In this document: positions 17,392 to 26,625 of the stretch, piece after piece
Numbering within the stretch: the stretch's first letter is position 1
Layout of the letters: the number at the start of each line of letters is the position of its first letter
NCBI GenBank assembly: GCA_050260675.1
Contig: JBLNCN010000005.1
Location: 124,001-188,000 of the forward strand
Direction of reading: 5' to 3'
Source: JBBDIP01 sp050260675
Lineage (GTDB): Bacteria > Bacillota > Sulfobacillia > Fermentithermobacillales > Fermentithermobacillaceae
DNA length: 64,000 bases
Program-made: the position numbers and the translations under genes
The notes under the pieces: model-generated
The model's input: the letters and a program-made list of their open reading frames with translations, nothing else
Database searches by the model: none
What the model was told of the DNA's origin: nothing

Positions 17392-18621
17392 GTGTCCCAG
17401 AGGGACATGATCGATAAGCTCCGCAGCATGATAAGGGATATGGAGCAGGCCCGACCGGCGGACGCTTCTTCGTTGGGGCCCCTGAAGCTCCCCCCTGTTC
17501 CAAGGCTCGGGCCTCCCGGCAGCGTGCGCGATGTCGCGCCTTCTTCCTGCTCCGTTACTGACGGGGAGCATTTCCGCCTGATAGAGGCCTCATTCTCCTG
17601 CGGCATGCCCGAGGAACTGAAGATGCCTTCGGGAGGGGCGCTGCCTGCCTTTCGGTCTCTGGAGCCGCGCCTGCCTGGCCTCGACGGATGGTTGTACTTG
17701 GATATCGAGACCACAGGATTAATGGGAGCCGCGACCGTGGCTTTCCTCGTGGGATTCGGCGAGTGGGTCGGCCGCGAGTTTGTGGTAACCCAGCTCTTCC
17801 TGAGGGACCGCTCCGAGGAGGAGTTCCTTATGGAGGAAGTGGGAAGAAGGATAGCCGGCAGGAATACCCTGGTCACTTTCAACGGAAAGGCGTTCGACGT
17901 TCCCCTGCTGTGGGGCCGGTTTGCCGTCTGCGGTATGCGTCCCCCCGCGCCTCCGCCTGCCCATTTGGACCTCCTGTCTCTGGTCAGGAATCTGGGTAGG
18001 CGTCCCCAGTACGGGCAGAGTCTGAAAGAAGCCGTCAGGCGCTTCACCGGCGCGGTGAGGGACGGCGACATCCCGGGCCACCTTATCCCCGCCCTCTACT
18101 TCATCTACGAGCGTGACGGAGACCCGTCGATCTTGGACCCGGTAGTGAAACACAACAGGCTCGACATCCTGGATATGGCCTGCCTGGTCTCAGTGCTGTG
18201 CCACGTGGTGGCCGGAGAGGATGCCGTATCCGATTGCCACGCGCTGGGAGGGGCCGGCAAACTCCACCTTCGGAAGGGTAACCTCGACTTGGCCAAGAGG
18301 TGCCTCACGGCGGCCCTCGCCAAAGCCCCCCACTTTGAAGGCTCCGAAACAGTAGAGCAGAACAGGCTGCTGGGGCACGTGCTGCGCAAGCAGGGTGACT
18401 TTGTGGGCGCCGCCGAGGCCTTCGCAAAAGTGGTCGCGTCCGGCGAGGCGAAGGATGAGGATTACCTTTGGCTGGCAAGGTGCTACGAACTCGGGGCCTG
18501 CGACATTGGGAAGAGCCGCGAAGTGGTGGCCTCCGCCATCGCCCGTCATGAAGCGCGGGGAACGGAGCCTCCCCCCTCTCTCCTTAGGCGGATGCGCAGG
18601 CTCGACTCCAAGACCTCCTGA
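17392..18621 (+). CDS. mrfB: Exonuclease MrfB (YprB family, RNase H-like)
   Basis: 409 residues. A DnaQ-like exonuclease fold with the acidic motifs YLDIETTGL (about residue 102), TFNGKAFDVP and KHNRLDILD. The N-terminal 90 residues are low-complexity and the C-terminal 130 residues form TPR-like helices (LGGAGKLHLRKGNLDLAKRC). The family trims DNA next to damage processed with MrfA. GTG start at 17392 with GAGGTGA about 10 bases upstream; it lies nine bases after mrfA and should be cotranscribed. Confidence 0.9.
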   Translation: MSQRDMIDKLRSMIRDMEQARPADASSLGPLKLPPVPRLGPPGSVRDVAPSSCSVTDGEHFRLIEASFSCGMPEELKMPSGGALPAFRSLEPRLPGLDGWLYLDIETTGLMGAATVAFLVGFGEWVGREFVVTQLFLRDRSEEEFLMEEVGRRIAGRNTLVTFNGKAFDVPLLWGRFAVCGMRPPAPPPAHLDLLSLVRNLGRRPQYGQSLKEAVRRFTGAVRDGDIPGHLIPALYFIYERDGDPSILDPVVKHNRLDILDMACLVSVLCHVVAGEDAVSDCHALGGAGKLHLRKGNLDLAKRCLTAALAKAPHFEGSETVEQNRLLGHVLRKQGDFVGAAEAFAKVVASGEAKDEDYLWLARCYELGACDIGKSREVVASAIARHEARGTEPPPSLLRRMRRLDSKTS

Positions 18622-18675
18622 GCTATACCTCCTCATCGCTCCTCATAGATATTAGCGCGGAAGGAGGGAGACCCT

Positions 18676-19410
18676 TTGCTCATATTCATGAGACCGGGCA
18701 CAAGGCTGCGTGTTATCGGCGTGATAGCCTTGGTCCTCATCCTCTTGGGAGTCCGGGTCGGGATCACTCTGTACGGGGGTGAAGAGGAGGCCATGGCCAA
18801 GATTACGCCGCAGAGCCGGGTTAAGACCTCTCTGGCAAGCGTCGGGCTCATGGTTGACGTGTCAGGGGCGCCCGCCGAAGAGATCTCGGCCGCGCTGGCA
18901 GCGCTTTCGGCGATCCAGGCGAAGGCCACGTGGTTTGTGGACGCCACCACCATCGAGTCGTGCCAGGAAGTCGTGAAAGAGGTCGCGGCGGCTGGTCACG
19001 AGCTGGGCATAAAGGGGACGGACCAGAAGGCCATCGACAAGCTTTCCGAGGCCGAAGTGAGGGATCGCCTTCTCCGGGCCCGGCAGGCCCTAAGCCAGTT
19101 GAGCTTGAACCCATCGCCGTTCCTGTACCCGCCTTCGGGGCGCTATAGCGACACCGTGATTGCAGTGGCGTTCTCGGAGGGCATTGAGGCGGTGAAGCCG
19201 GCCCACGACGCATCCCGTATGAAGGGCAAAGAGGCGGAAGCGGCCGCCAAACTGGCCGGTTCGTTGGAGGCCGGCGACTTCGTGCTGGTCCGCGTCGAGA
19301 AGAAGGGGCTGAAACCTGGCGCAGCCTACCTGGCGGCGCTCCAGGAGAGCCTGGCAGAGAAGGGGCTGTCTATCGCGCCGCTATCAGCGCTGGTAAAAGG
19401 GGTGAAGTAG
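18676..19410 (+). CDS. NodB-fold (polysaccharide deacetylase-like) membrane-anchored protein, probably inactive
   Basis: 244 residues. An N-terminal signal anchor (about 10-33) is followed by a domain with the pattern of polysaccharide deacetylases: VGLMVDVSG where active enzymes have TFDDGP, ATWFVDATT for ATFFV, and GHELGIKG where the second His of HxxxH would lie. Both metal-site regions are altered, so deacetylase activity is unlikely and binding or structural roles are more plausible. TTG start at 18676, eight bases after GGAGG. It is 54 bases after mrfB and converges with dacF. Confidence 0.65.
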   Translation: MLIFMRPGTRLRVIGVIALVLILLGVRVGITLYGGEEEAMAKITPQSRVKTSLASVGLMVDVSGAPAEEISAALAALSAIQAKATWFVDATTIESCQEVVKEVAAAGHELGIKGTDQKAIDKLSEAEVRDRLLRARQALSQLSLNPSPFLYPPSGRYSDTVIAVAFSEGIEAVKPAHDASRMKGKEAEAAAKLAGSLEAGDFVLVRVEKKGLKPGAAYLAALQESLAEKGLSIAPLSALVKGVK

Positions 19411-19459
19411 GCACGCGGCTCGCGACGACTTCACGTTCGCGCTGCGCAGTACTTAGGAA

Positions 19460-20644
19460 TCACATGACCCCCAGCCGGATGAGCCGGCGCGCTGCAGAAC
19501 CCAGTGCGCGGACCAGGTCGCCGGCGGGGGTCCTTCTATTGACCCACTTTGCGGCCACAAGGTCGGCGGACCCCACAGGCTCATCACCCAGTTCCAGAAT
19601 GGCCCTACCTAGCGTCGCTCCAGCCGGGCAGGGCGCTCTCACGTAATCGGGGACCTCGAGGTTGATGGACAGCCCCGCACCCTCTTTGGGCACACATCCC
19701 CAAAGGTCCGTCGCGCAGCGCAAAGGCACCTGGCCGGACACCGCGCCCAGTGCCGGGATCGTGGTGACGATTTCTCCCGCATTAAGCGCCTTCTCCACCC
19801 GGTAGTTGGAGAACCCGTAGTCAAGGAGCCGGGCCGCGTCGGACCAGCGGTCGGCGGAGTTGAGCACGACGGCAAGGAGGCGCATGCCGTCCCTCGTGGC
19901 TGAAGCCACTAAGCACTGACCGGCCGATTCCGTGGTCCCGGTCTTGACGCCGTCGGCCCCAAGATAGACCCAGAGCAGACGGTTTGTGTTGGCGAGCTGC
20001 AGCTTGGTCTCTTCCGACGCGTCCAGCACGTCCTTTTCCTTGGTGGCTACAAGGTGCCTGAAGTATGGGTGGCGCAGGCACGTTCTTGCGATAAGGGCCA
20101 GGTCAAAGGCCGTAGTGTAGTGGTTCGGATCGGTGAGCCCGTGAGGATTGCGGTACCGCGTGTTGATGGCCCCTATCTCACTTGCCCTCCGGTTCATCAT
20201 GTCGAAGAAGGTCTCGGCGTCGCCGCCGATATGCTCGGCGATAGCCCAGGCGGCATCGTTGCCTGAATTCAGCATGAGGCCGTACAGGAGGTCTTGCAGA
20301 GTGAAAACGTCGCCCGCGGAGAGGTGCATAGATGAGCCGGGCTGGTCAGCAGCCTCGGGCGACACTTCCACGTTAGCTTCGAGCCGGCCGTTCTCCAGGG
20401 CGAGTAGCGCGGTCATCATTTTCGTGATGCTCGCCGGGTACATCCTCCGGAAAGCGTTGTGCTGGGCAAGGATGGTCCCGCTCTGCCACTCCATGAGTAT
20501 CGCCGCTTCGCACGATAGGTACGGCGGCGGGGTTTCCGCGAGAGGCGATGCATGTACTTCAAGCGGCAGTACCCACAAAGCCAATATGAAGCTAAGGGCA
20601 ACGCTCAGGCAACGCCTGAATTCCCGGGGTCTTCCGTGCGCCAA
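19460..20644 (-). CDS. dacF: D-alanyl-D-alanine carboxypeptidase (DacF/PBP5 family)
   Basis: 394 residues. Signal peptide (about 12-32), then the S11 peptidase domain with SITK (active-site Ser and Lys), SGN, and KTG in the order of penicillin-binding proteins; the C-terminal PBP5 beta domain follows, and an amphipathic tail (ALGSAARRLIRLGVM) probably anchors it to the membrane. It removes the terminal D-Ala from peptidoglycan pentapeptides; DacF itself tunes spore-cortex cross-linking. TTG start with AGGAG nine bases upstream. It follows the RodZ-like gene with 23 bases between. Confidence 0.93.
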   Translation of the reverse strand: MAHGRPREFRRCLSVALSFILALWVLPLEVHASPLAETPPPYLSCEAAILMEWQSGTILAQHNAFRRMYPASITKMMTALLALENGRLEANVEVSPEAADQPGSSMHLSAGDVFTLQDLLYGLMLNSGNDAAWAIAEHIGGDAETFFDMMNRRASEIGAINTRYRNPHGLTDPNHYTTAFDLALIARTCLRHPYFRHLVATKEKDVLDASEETKLQLANTNRLLWVYLGADGVKTGTTESAGQCLVASATRDGMRLLAVVLNSADRWSDAARLLDYGFSNYRVEKALNAGEIVTTIPALGAVSGQVPLRCATDLWGCVPKEGAGLSINLEVPDYVRAPCPAGATLGRAILELGDEPVGSADLVAAKWVNRRTPAGDLVRALGSAARRLIRLGVM

Positions 20645-20667
20645 TGATCAGCACTCCTGAAAGATAT

Positions 20668-21663
20668 CTATGGCGCTGCGGTTATGGTGATGTCCTTCAC
20701 GGGGCCAAACTCACCGGCCGGCCCCTGGTCTTCCCCGTTGATCATCAGCGTGAGCACCCAGGGCTTTCCTGCCCTTATTATGATCTCGGAGTCCGCGGTG
20801 ATCTTCTCTTCCTGCCCGGGAGCCATTGTCTTCTCGAACAACAGCTCGCCGTCTGCCTGCACCCGGACCCAGCAGAAAGAGTCCTCGCTCTCGCCGGTCT
20901 TCATAGTCAGTTCCAAAGGAGTCTCGCCCACCGTGAAGGTCACGGCCTCCGGGTTCACCTCAGTCCTCACGACCGTGGGAGCGGGAGGTTCCGGCGGTTC
21001 AGTCACCGTAGGCTCTGCCGGCTCCGGGTCCGTTTCGGGATCCGGGGTCACGGCTACCGGAGGCTCAGGCGGCCGCGAATTCTGCAACGTGTATACAACG
21101 TAAGCACCGGCGGCCAGAGCGAAAACCAGAAGGAACACCCAGATCGCCGAGCTGCCGCTCTTCCTGGGCTGCCTGGGCGCTCTGCGCTGCGGAGTCTTCT
21201 TTTCTTTGGGGCCGGCGGGCCGCGATACCTGCGCCGTCAGAAGCTGCGGAGCCGGCGGTGCGCTCGACACAAGACTTGGCGGCGGCACCGCGTCCGGCGC
21301 TACCTTGGGTTCCGGGGCAGCTCCCACCGGTCTGTCGGCGGGTTTTGCCGGGGCAGAAGGCTGAGGTTTGGGCTTTCCCTTGGGCTGCGGAGCGTCCCGT
21401 TCCTCCAGCGCCTTTTGGTAGGCCATCGAGTACGCGGAACCATCCAAGCCGAGGAAGGTGGCGTAGGTCTTCAGGAACGCCCTGAAGTAGGTCGTGCCCG
21501 GGGCCTCAGCATCGTTTCCCTCCTCAACTGCCAAGAGGTACTTGGCGCGGAGTCTTGTCTTGTTGCTGGCATCCTCCACAGAGAGTCCCAGCGATTCGCG
21601 CCTCGCGCGTATCTCGGAACCCATCTCCCGGAGTTTCTCTTTGTACTCCAGATCACCGGCCAC
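20668..21663 (-). CDS. RodZ-like helix-turn-helix membrane protein
   Basis: 331 residues. An N-terminal HTH_25 domain (GSEIRARRESLGLSVEDASNK), a Pro-rich linker, one membrane helix (about 170-190), a second acidic Pro/Glu-rich linker and a C-terminal DUF4115-type beta domain. This is the architecture of RodZ, which links MreB to the cell-wall machinery. The cytoplasmic linker is long and rich in Pro and Ala. GTG start behind GGAGGAAGG. The gene precedes dacF, which suits a cell-shape role. Confidence 0.85.
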   Translation of the reverse strand: MAGDLEYKEKLREMGSEIRARRESLGLSVEDASNKTRLRAKYLLAVEEGNDAEAPGTTYFRAFLKTYATFLGLDGSAYSMAYQKALEERDAPQPKGKPKPQPSAPAKPADRPVGAAPEPKVAPDAVPPPSLVSSAPPAPQLLTAQVSRPAGPKEKKTPQRRAPRQPRKSGSSAIWVFLLVFALAAGAYVVYTLQNSRPPEPPVAVTPDPETDPEPAEPTVTEPPEPPAPTVVRTEVNPEAVTFTVGETPLELTMKTGESEDSFCWVRVQADGELLFEKTMAPGQEEKITADSEIIIRAGKPWVLTLMINGEDQGPAGEFGPVKDITITAAP

Positions 21664-21728
21664 GAGCCTTCCTCCTCTCCGGTGAAGCCGCGCCGCCTCC
21701 TTTGACCGCGTGGGTCATAGGAGAAGCC

Positions 21729-23045
21729 CTACGGCCTGAGCCTCGTTATCATCCTCGGGAAAGGCGAAGCTTCCCGAAGGTGCTCCAGTTTGCATATCCA
21801 GGACACCATGCGCTCGACCCCGAGTCCGAATCCGCTGTGAGGGACGGACCCGAACCTACGGGTGTCCAAGTACCAGCCAAACTCCTCCATCGGGAGTTTG
21901 TGTTCCTCTATGCGGCGTTTGAGGAGACTGTAATCACTGATCCTCTCGCTGCCGCCAATTATCTCTCCATAGCCTTCCGGCGCCAGGAGGTCGGATGCCA
22001 GAACGACTTCGGGCCTCTTTGGATCCGGCTCCATGTAGAACGCTTTGACCTTGGTTGGATACCTCGTCACGAAAACCGGACGGTCGAACATGGACGCGAT
22101 AGCGGTCTCCTGGGGGGATCCGAAGTCGTCTCCCCACTCCATCTCCATCTCGGTGCCCTTCAGGGCCTTAACTGCGTCGTCGTAGCTGATCCTGGGGAAA
22201 GGAGCCTTCACGTTACATAATTCGTCAGGATTCCGCCCAACTAGACGCAGTCCGGCTTCGTGGCGTTCCAAGACCCTTTTCACCACGAAGGAGACCATGT
22301 CCTCCTCCAACACCATGAGTTCTTCGAAAGACATAAAGGCGGCTTCAGGCTCCAGCATCCAGAACTCAGTTAGGTGCCGTCTTGTCTTTGACTTCTCCGC
22401 CCGGAACGTGGGTCCGAAGCAGTAGACCCTGCCCAGAGCCATGATTGTCGCTTCGTTGTAGAGCTGGCCGCTCTGCGAAAGATAGGCCATTTCGTCGAAG
22501 TACTTGGTGGCGAACAAGGTGCTGGTGCCTTCGCAGGCGTTGGGAGTAAGGATGGGCGAACTGACCTCGACGAAGCCCTGTCCGTCCAGGAACTCCCTTG
22601 CAGCCCTCATTACCTCGGCGCGGATCGTCAGTATTGCCGCTTCACGCGGAGTCCGGATCCACAAATGGCGGTTGTCCAGGAGGAACTCCGGCCCGTGCTC
22701 CTTCAGTGATATCGGGTAGTCGGGTTCGGCCTCTGAGACTATGGCGATGTCCTTGACCTGAAGCTCGTAACCTCCGGGGGCCCGGCTGTCCTCGTGGACG
22801 GTTCCCGTCACCATAAGCGACGACTCCTGATTAAGACCGTCCACCCTCTTGAAGTGCTCGTCACCCAGTTCCGCCTTGGTAGCCACACACTGAACGATGC
22901 CTGTCCCATCCCGGACGATGACGAACATGACCTTGCCCGACGAGCGCCGGTTATACAGCCACCCCTTCACCCGCACGACTTCCCCATTGTGGGCCCTAAG
23001 GTCGGCGACTCTCACGTCCACTATCCTGGCTGCGTCTTGTGACAA
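21729..23045 (-). CDS. asnS: Asparaginyl-tRNA synthetase
   Basis: 438 residues, class IIb. An N-terminal OB-fold anticodon-binding domain (VRVKGWLYNRRSSGKVMFVIVRDG) is followed by the catalytic core: motif 2 FRAEKSKTRRHLTEFWMLE and motif 3 GFGLGVERMVSWI, with the AsnRS-type ending SPFPRMITRLRP. The residues agree with AsnRS rather than AspRS. TTG start with GGAGG eight bases upstream; a good promoter lies just before it. Presence of AsnRS implies direct charging of tRNA-Asn. Confidence 0.95.
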   Translation of the reverse strand: MSQDAARIVDVRVADLRAHNGEVVRVKGWLYNRRSSGKVMFVIVRDGTGIVQCVATKAELGDEHFKRVDGLNQESSLMVTGTVHEDSRAPGGYELQVKDIAIVSEAEPDYPISLKEHGPEFLLDNRHLWIRTPREAAILTIRAEVMRAAREFLDGQGFVEVSSPILTPNACEGTSTLFATKYFDEMAYLSQSGQLYNEATIMALGRVYCFGPTFRAEKSKTRRHLTEFWMLEPEAAFMSFEELMVLEEDMVSFVVKRVLERHEAGLRLVGRNPDELCNVKAPFPRISYDDAVKALKGTEMEMEWGDDFGSPQETAIASMFDRPVFVTRYPTKVKAFYMEPDPKRPEVVLASDLLAPEGYGEIIGGSERISDYSLLKRRIEEHKLPMEEFGWYLDTRRFGSVPHSGFGLGVERMVSWICKLEHLREASPFPRMITRLRP

Positions 23046-23087
23046 GGTTCATTCCTCCCGGCATAGGTCTTACGTCTTATTCTATCG

Positions 23088-23117
23088 ATACTATTGGGCT
23101 TTTGTTTCTGGTGTCAA
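23088..23117 (-). promoter_or_regulatory. Sigma-A-type promoter of asnS
   Basis: Minus strand TTGACA (23112-23117), 18-base spacer, TAGTAT (23088-23093), 43 bases before the asnS start. I saw no T-box in this short leader. Confidence 0.7.
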
Positions 23118-23124
23118 GCGAAGA

Positions 23125-25824
23125 TCACGGGCCTGATACCCCCTGCAGCTCGGAGAGCACCCGTCCCAGGTCCTCCACGGCTCTGCCGTAGCCGGCCCAG
23201 TCGCCGGCTTTCAGGAGGTTCTGGGCCAGATTCCACAAGCGGTTGGCCTCGGCGATGAGTTCGGCGGTGGTGGACGGCTGTGCCCCGGGAGGAGTCACCC
23301 CCGGGGTCTCGGGGACGCCTTCGCCGAACAGCTGCTGAAGGGCGTCGGCCGTAGAGGTCCCCATGACCACCCTGCCGTTATAGTACATGAGCACCCGCTT
23401 CAACTCGGGGATCTTCACCTGAGTCGCCTGCAGGTAGAGGGGCTCGATATACAAGAGTGAGTCCTTGATCGGCAGCGTCAGGAGGTTGCCCCTGATGACC
23501 TGCGATCCAACCTGGCCCCACAACGTGATGTTCTGGGAGACCGTTGGGTTCTGGGTGATCAGCGACTCAACCTGCATTGGTCCAGGCACAAGTCTGTCCT
23601 TTGGGAACGTGTACAGGAGGAGCCTCCCGTACTCCCCGGGATCGCACCTGGCGGCCAGCCAGGCCGTCATATTGGACTTGTCCCTGGGAGTGAAGGTCGT
23701 GAGAAGCACGTATTCGTGTCGATCGCCGCCGGGTATCTCCAGGACGGCGTAGTATGGCTGGACAGCTGCCTCCTTGTTCCCGTAGATCTCCAACGGCAGT
23801 TCCCAGTAGTCTTCTTTGTTGTAGTAAACGCTGGGATTGGTCATGTGGTAAGTGAGCAGCGTCCTGCTCTGCATCTTGAAGAGGTCTTCCGGGTACCGGA
23901 TGTGGTCCCGGAGCGACTCCGGCATTTCCGCAATCGGCGTGAGCAGCTGCGGGAATATCTTGCCGTAGGTCTTGAGGATAGGATCCTCCGCGTCAGCCTC
24001 ATAGAAGGTGGTATCGCCGTTGTAGGCGTCAACCACGACTTTCACCGAGTTGCGGATGTAGTTGAGGCCGGTCGCCGGGTCGGGTTGGCTGTAGGGATAG
24101 TTGGCAGAGACCGTGTAGGCGTCGATTATCCAGTACAGTCGGCCGTCGGCCAGCACAATGTAAGGATCCGAGTCGTACATGAAGAAAGGAGCGATTGTCC
24201 GAACCCTCTCCACGATGTTTCGCCGGAAAATCAGCCTTGCTTCCGGAGTCATGGCTCCGGACACAAGGATCTGGTAGTCCCTGAAGCGGAGCATGAAGGC
24301 CAGGCGGGCAAGGAAATTGCCCGCCGGAACACCCCCTGTGCCCTTGTAGAAGGTTGGGGCGATGTCTTCGCTTGCGGCCCGGGGATAGTCGAACTCGGGC
24401 TCCTTGGTGTTCACGATGATGTACTGGTCTGTGAGCTCTCCGAAGTACAGCTCCGGCCTGTCCAGCCTGAGGTCAGTCGTGGTCTTGGGCGGTATGTCGG
24501 AGAACAGGTAAGCGGGCAGTCCCTCGGCTGAGATCTCGGAAGACGGGCTCATGACCACCCCGTAGCCGTGAGTGTATTTGAGGTGGAGGTTGATCCACGT
24601 CTTCGCCTCGGGCGGCAATGTGTTCACGTCCAGCTCCCTCGCCGAGACCAGCGTCATCCTGTAATCTCCGTTCACCAGGTAGCGATCGACGTCCACATCG
24701 TTGAAACTGTAATAGGTCCGAATCTCCTGCACCTGGGTGTACGTATCCTTCAGCACGCGGTAGTCCCACCAACGGAAGTTGCGGACCGTCCCCTCGCTTT
24801 CCGCCAGGTCTTCAGCCGTGAGGTTGTCGGCGGCCGGGAACTCGACCGTCTCTATCTTGTCCAGGTTAAAGGCCTGGCGGGTGAACTTGATGTTGTGCTC
24901 GATGAAGGGCAGTTCGTAGGCCAGTTCGTTGGGGGACACCGTGAACTGCTGCATGAAGGTCGGGTACGCGTATCCGACAACGATGCCCAGGACCACTAGC
25001 CCCACGGCTGATACTGCGATGTACCGGAAACTGCGGACGACCAGCCCCAGGAGAGAAAGCGCAGCGCCAAGGAGCGCCACGATTATCAGCAGCCTATATG
25101 CCGGGACTTGGGCGTGGATATCGGTATAGGAGGCCCCGAAGGCGACGCCTCTCGGTGAATACATGAGGTTCCAGATGTCCAGCTGGTAACCCCACGCTCG
25201 CAGGGCGAAAAGCATCGATGCCACGATCGATAGATGCACTCTCGCCCGGCGGTCGACCACTATGCGGCGGGGAGCAAAGCGGAGGTCTCCGAGCAGGAAA
25301 TAGGCCAGCGCGGAAACCAGAAGTGAGGTCAGAAGAGCGACCCACAGGTGCTGCTGTACCAAGCGATGGAACGGCAAGCCGAAAATGTAGAAGCTCACGT
25401 CCCTGCCGAAGAAAGGATCCGCGACGTTGAATGGGGTCTGGTTAAAGTATGCGAGTATCACGTGCCATTGGGTATAGGCGGCCAGGCCTCCAAGCAATCC
25501 GACCACGAGCGCCGGAAGTACGGCCCAGCGTTTCGCCCGGCGCGGAAGGGTGATGGGGATCGGCATGACGAGCCCCCCCACCAGAGTCACGTCCGTGCGC
25601 TTCCAGAGGATAGCCCACAAGTTGGTGAGGGTGATCGCGAAGAAGACGAGTCCGCCCGCGATTCCGGCGGCTGCTCTGGCTGACAGGACCTTGGTGAAGA
25701 CCGGCAGGAACCCAATTTGCTTAAACCACAGGATATCGGTGTAAAAGGTCGCGGCCCCCGTCGCAGTCAGTCCGATCACCACGGCAAGTCCAATCAGGAC
25801 CCAGAGCCACCTCTGTCTCCCCAT
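23125..25824 (-). CDS. UPF0182-family large membrane protein
   Basis: 899 residues, family of unknown function found in many actinobacteria and Bacillota. Seven hydrophobic helices fill the first 300 residues (signal-like WLWVLIGLAVVIGLTATG, and so on), and the long C-terminal part (from about 310) is predicted outside, with the family segments EHNIKFTRQAFNLD and WWDYRVLKDTYTQ. The last 60 residues are Pro/Thr-rich and helical (TAELIAEANRLWNLAQNLLK). I chose the ATG at 25824, nine bases after GGGGAGG, over a GTG at 25842. Confidence 0.93.
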   Translation of the reverse strand: MGRQRWLWVLIGLAVVIGLTATGAATFYTDILWFKQIGFLPVFTKVLSARAAAGIAGGLVFFAITLTNLWAILWKRTDVTLVGGLVMPIPITLPRRAKRWAVLPALVVGLLGGLAAYTQWHVILAYFNQTPFNVADPFFGRDVSFYIFGLPFHRLVQQHLWVALLTSLLVSALAYFLLGDLRFAPRRIVVDRRARVHLSIVASMLFALRAWGYQLDIWNLMYSPRGVAFGASYTDIHAQVPAYRLLIIVALLGAALSLLGLVVRSFRYIAVSAVGLVVLGIVVGYAYPTFMQQFTVSPNELAYELPFIEHNIKFTRQAFNLDKIETVEFPAADNLTAEDLAESEGTVRNFRWWDYRVLKDTYTQVQEIRTYYSFNDVDVDRYLVNGDYRMTLVSARELDVNTLPPEAKTWINLHLKYTHGYGVVMSPSSEISAEGLPAYLFSDIPPKTTTDLRLDRPELYFGELTDQYIIVNTKEPEFDYPRAASEDIAPTFYKGTGGVPAGNFLARLAFMLRFRDYQILVSGAMTPEARLIFRRNIVERVRTIAPFFMYDSDPYIVLADGRLYWIIDAYTVSANYPYSQPDPATGLNYIRNSVKVVVDAYNGDTTFYEADAEDPILKTYGKIFPQLLTPIAEMPESLRDHIRYPEDLFKMQSRTLLTYHMTNPSVYYNKEDYWELPLEIYGNKEAAVQPYYAVLEIPGGDRHEYVLLTTFTPRDKSNMTAWLAARCDPGEYGRLLLYTFPKDRLVPGPMQVESLITQNPTVSQNITLWGQVGSQVIRGNLLTLPIKDSLLYIEPLYLQATQVKIPELKRVLMYYNGRVVMGTSTADALQQLFGEGVPETPGVTPPGAQPSTTAELIAEANRLWNLAQNLLKAGDWAGYGRAVEDLGRVLSELQGVSGP

Positions 25825-25846
25825 CCGTAGAAACCTCCCCACGTGT

Positions 25847-25950
25847 GTTGCCGTCTGTTACCAACCTACGACGCGCGTGCGTTGCCGTCTGTTACCAACC
25901 TACGACGCGGGCGTGCTATCGTCTGCTGCCAACCTACCACGCGCCTGGGC
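25847..25950. repeat. Three imperfect 34-36 base tandem repeats
   Basis: Copies at 25847-25880, 25881-25916 and 25917-25950 share CGTCTGYTRCCAACCTAC and a GC-rich end. They lie between the UPF0182 start and the small gene upstream. A 14-base motif GATGCTATCCCCAG is also duplicated near 25988 and 26002. Confidence 0.85.
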
Positions 25951-26036
25951 GCTCGCCCAATTACTGGGAGTCTAACCCGCCTTTCCCGATGCTATCCCCA
26001 GGATGCTATCCCCAGGGAATTCTAGGCGCGCAGCGG

Positions 26037-26423
26037 TTATCCTGCGATAGAAGGCAAACACAGGGTCCTGCCGAATGGGAGGGGCGTGCTCCCGGATAGC
26101 GCCTGCGAGATAAATCCCGCCACGAACTCCCCCACGATCGTCACGAAGAGATCGTTACCGCCAAACACGTCCACGAGGCTGGCTGCGATACCTGCGGCTG
26201 CGCCGCTCACCAGCGCTATCCAGACGTCCTCTGGAGTGAGGGGGTCCCCGCATGCGGCCGCGACTCCGATTTCGCCGGCGAGGCCTCCAATAGCCCCCAA
26301 CAGGGCTGCTTCAAGAATGACTATCGGGTCGAAACCAGTGCCATCGTGAAGGACCGGCTCCGGGCTCCTCTTTGGGGTGATCGACACCGTGAAAGACTGG
26401 GTATCCATCTCTGGTTTTCGCAT
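26037..26423 (-). CDS. Small Gly/Ala-rich hydrophobic protein, unknown function
   Basis: 128 residues; family not recognised. After about 35 polar residues there are two hydrophobic Gly/Ala-rich stretches (LGAIGGLAGEIGVAAA and SGAAAGIAASLVDVFGG) and a third (FVTIVGEFVAGFISQAL), a pattern of a small membrane or pore-like protein. ATG at 26423 with GAGG eight bases upstream. It is flanked on both sides by tandem repeats. Coding status is likely from the coherent hydrophobic pattern, but it is not proven. Confidence 0.55.
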   Translation of the reverse strand: MRKPEMDTQSFTVSITPKRSPEPVLHDGTGFDPIVILEAALLGAIGGLAGEIGVAAACGDPLTPEDVWIALVSGAAAGIAASLVDVFGGNDLFVTIVGEFVAGFISQALSGSTPLPFGRTLCLPSIAG

Positions 26424-26479
26424 TTTCAACGCCTCTACATCGCTTCATCGCCTCGTGAATCTCTACATAATATGAGGAA

Positions 26480-26499
26480 GGGCGGGCTTGCGCCCGCCC
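26480..26499. terminator. GC-rich hairpin downstream of hutU
   Basis: GGGCGGGC, loop TTGC, GCCCGCCC: a perfect eight-base stem 127 bases beyond the hutU stop. There is no clear T tract on either strand, so termination is only likely. Confidence 0.5.
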
Positions 26500-26520
26500 G
26501 AACGCTATCTATCCTGCTGA

Positions 26521-26595
26521 AGGTCACGCCTCCTGCCGGAGGTCACGCTTCCTGCCGGAGGTCACGCCTCCTGCCGGAGGTCACCCTCCTGCCGA
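26521..26595. repeat. Four 19-base tandem repeats downstream of hutU
   Basis: Units at 26521-26539, 26540-26558, 26559-26577 and a shortened one at 26578-26595, each AGGTCACGCYTCCTGCCGG or close. The array lies 30 bases past the hutU stop. Each unit contains a small dyad (CCGG/AGG), so the transcript could fold. Confidence 0.92.
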
Positions 26596-26625
26596 AGGTG
26601 ATGTCTTGACCTCACTGACCTCCGC

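Noticed and set aside
20644..21705. 353-residue plus-strand frame opposite the RodZ-like gene
   Set aside because: Arg-rich shadow of the Pro/Glu-rich linkers of the real gene.
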